Source: a bacterium
GTDB taxonomy: Bacteria; Chloroflexota; Dormibacteria; UBA8260; Bog-877
NCBI GenBank assembly: GCA_021817185.1
Contig: JAKAVU010000126.1
Span: forward strand, 1-8,307
DNA: 8,307 bases
Direction: 5' to 3'
Position 1 is the first letter of the stretch; the number at the start of each line of letters is the position of its first letter. The translations under genes and the position numbers were made by a program. Positions 7,098-8,307 of this stretch are shown here, piece by piece. Under the pieces are notes generated by a model, which saw only the letters and a program-made list of their open reading frames with translations, made no database searches and was not told the origin of the DNA.

Positions 7098-8307
7098 TCA
7101 AGCGCACTGCAGCTGCCAGGCCGTGGCTTGTACCACCTCCGCTGAGATGAGATCCCCTGCCTTCGGCCCCGGCTCCAGCCAGGCCAGGCGGTTCTGGCGG
7201 GTGCGCCCGTATGGGCGCTCCCCCTCCCCCACCCCCTCCACGAGGACCTCGACACGCTGCCCCACCAGGGCGCGGTTGCGGCGGGCACTGATCTCTCGCT
7301 GAAGCGCGAGAATCCGCTGGAGCCGCTCCTGCTTCTCCGGGAGGGGCACGTCGTCGGCGCGCCGATAGGCGGCCGTCCCGGGCCTCGGGGAGTAGGCCTG
7401 CACATGCACCGTGTCGAACTCGACCTCCTCCAGCATCCTGTAGGTCGACAGGAACTCCTCCTCGGTCTCCCCGCAGAAGCCCACGATGATGTCGGTGCTG
7501 AGGCCGATGCCCGGTACCAACGCTCGCGCCCGCTCCAGGATGCGGAGATAGTCCTGAGCACGGTAGTCGCGCTTCATGCGCCTCAGGCACCGGTCGTCTC
7601 CGGATTGGACCGGGAGGTACAGGTTCTCGCACAGGCGGGGAAGATCGGCGATCGCCTGGAGTAGCTCCTCGCTGGCATTCCTTGGGTGAGAGGTGAGGAA
7701 GCGCAGGCGATCCAGCCCGGGCACCGAGTCCACCCGGGCCAGCAGACCCGCCAGCCCCTCGCCCGTCTCGGGGTCCACGTACGAGTTCACGTTCTGGCCG
7801 AGGAGGGTGATCTCCCGCACCCCTCCGTCCACCATCCGTCCGGCCTCGGCGACAACCTCCGAGCTGGGCCGGCTGCTCTCCCGCCCGCGGACGAACGGCA
7901 CGATGCAGTAGGTGCACATCTCGTTGCACCCCAGGATCACGGGGAGGTAGGAGCAGAGACGGTCGGAGGCGGGCAGGGGCACCGGTCCCTCAAGGGATCC
8001 CTGGAAGGTGTCCTGGAGGCGAGCGAAGAAGCCATCGGTATCGCGCATGTCGAAGACGTAGTCGAGGTAGCGGAAGCGGCGCAGGAGCCCCGCCCCGTGC
8101 TCGCCAGCCATGCACCCGGTAAGTGCGATCGCCCTGCCGGGGCGCTGCTCCTTCCACTTCGCCAGCTCGCCCAGCTTGCTGGCCGCCTTGTCCTCGGCGT
8201 GCTGGCGGATGGCGCAGGTGACCAGGATCGCGAGGTCAGCGTCGGGGAGCTCTGCCCCCGGCCGCATCCCGATCTCGGCGCAGCGTTCGGCCAAGGTGTC
8301 CGCGTCC
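7098..8307 (-). CDS. miaB: tRNA-2-methylthio-N6-dimethylallyladenosine synthase MiaB, N-terminus off the window
   Basis: MiaB is a radical-SAM methylthiotransferase that converts i6A37 to ms2i6A37 in tRNA, using two iron-sulfur clusters. The frame is open to the right edge (reading DADTLAERC), so the TTG at 8294 is not the start; the usual N-terminal GCQMN segment with the first cluster cysteine is missing. Present are the second and third auxiliary-cluster cysteines, in VTCAIR (8214-8216) and TGCMAG (8112-8114), and the radical-SAM motif CNEMCTYC (codons 7928-7905). Also present are GQNVNSY, TSHPRN, LPVQSG, DIIVGF and SPRPGTAA. A C-terminal TRAM-like RNA-binding domain ends the protein (about the last 60 residues, with YGRTRQN). 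The family is MiaB rather than RimO or MtaB by its CTYCIVPFVRGRE stretch and its setting beside miaA. Odd residues are GFCGET for GFPGET and LYLPVQSGDD for IHLPVQSGS. Confidence 0.94.
   Translation of the reverse strand, partial: DADTLAERCAEIGMRPGAELPDADLAILVTCAIRQHAEDKAASKLGELAKWKEQRPGRAIALTGCMAGEHGAGLLRRFRYLDYVFDMRDTDGFFARLQDTFQGSLEGPVPLPASDRLCSYLPVILGCNEMCTYCIVPFVRGRESSRPSSEVVAEAGRMVDGGVREITLLGQNVNSYVDPETGEGLAGLLARVDSVPGLDRLRFLTSHPRNASEELLQAIADLPRLCENLYLPVQSGDDRCLRRMKRDYRAQDYLRILERARALVPGIGLSTDIIVGFCGETEEEFLSTYRMLEEVEFDTVHVQAYSPRPGTAAYRRADDVPLPEKQERLQRILALQREISARRNRALVGQRVEVLVEGVGEGERPYGRTRQNRLAWLEPGPKAGDLISAEVVQATAWQLQCA

Noticed and set aside
7054..7929. Minus-strand 291-codon frame overlapping miaB in another frame
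   Set aside because: miaB in the main frame has full radical-SAM and TRAM motifs; the alternative product is Gly/Arg/Pro-rich with no recognisable motif.
1..8307. SOS boxes of the CGAAC-N4-GTTCG type within the window
   Set aside because: I scanned by eye for paired half-sites and found only isolated CGAAC or GTTCG halves inside coding regions. The lexA promoter itself lies outside the window.
1..8307. A hidden defence, mobile or otherwise undescribed system
   Set aside because: All sequence is accounted for by six conserved housekeeping genes, with no unexplained gap longer than 50 bases, no direct repeats and no foreign-looking gene.

Overview
This window is a compact, high-GC stretch of chromosomal housekeeping genes. 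It is almost fully coding, with very small intergenic gaps. One partial gene runs left to right (lexA), and a tightly packed gene row runs right to left toward it: miaB (partial) - mutS - mutL - miaA - hflX. All six products are recognisable from canonical motifs. No RNA genes, mobile elements, CRISPR arrays or toxin/defence modules are visible, and no stretch longer than 50 bases lacks a gene.

Layout: 2-559 (+) holds LexA without its first N-terminal residues. After a 10-base gap, hflX ends tail-to-tail with lexA. hflX, miaA, mutL and mutS (570-7052, -) are joined by three successive 4-base stop/start overlaps (GTGA, GTGA, ATGA), which points to one transcript with coupled translation. A 45-base gap containing a good Shine-Dalgarno sequence separates mutS from miaB, which runs off the right edge.

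Functionally, MutS and MutL form the mismatch-repair core. This MutL carries the endonuclease motifs, so it is predicted to nick DNA itself without MutH. MiaA and MiaB act in sequence on adenosine 37 of tRNAs reading UNN codons (i6A, then ms2i6A). HflX is a ribosome-splitting GTPase. LexA is the self-cleaving SOS repressor.

From memory, the gene order combines the miaB-mutS-mutL-miaA order of many Firmicutes with the miaA...hflX facing lexA arrangement of Actinobacteria. The hfq gene that often sits between miaA and hflX is absent. With the high GC and the GTG starts, this suggests a high-GC Gram-positive-like or Chloroflexota/Dormibacterota-like lineage, but the sequence alone does not settle it. 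I found no convincing undescribed system. The points worth checking are the chain of overlaps, the divergent compact MiaA, the missing hfq and the terminator-poor convergent junction with lexA.
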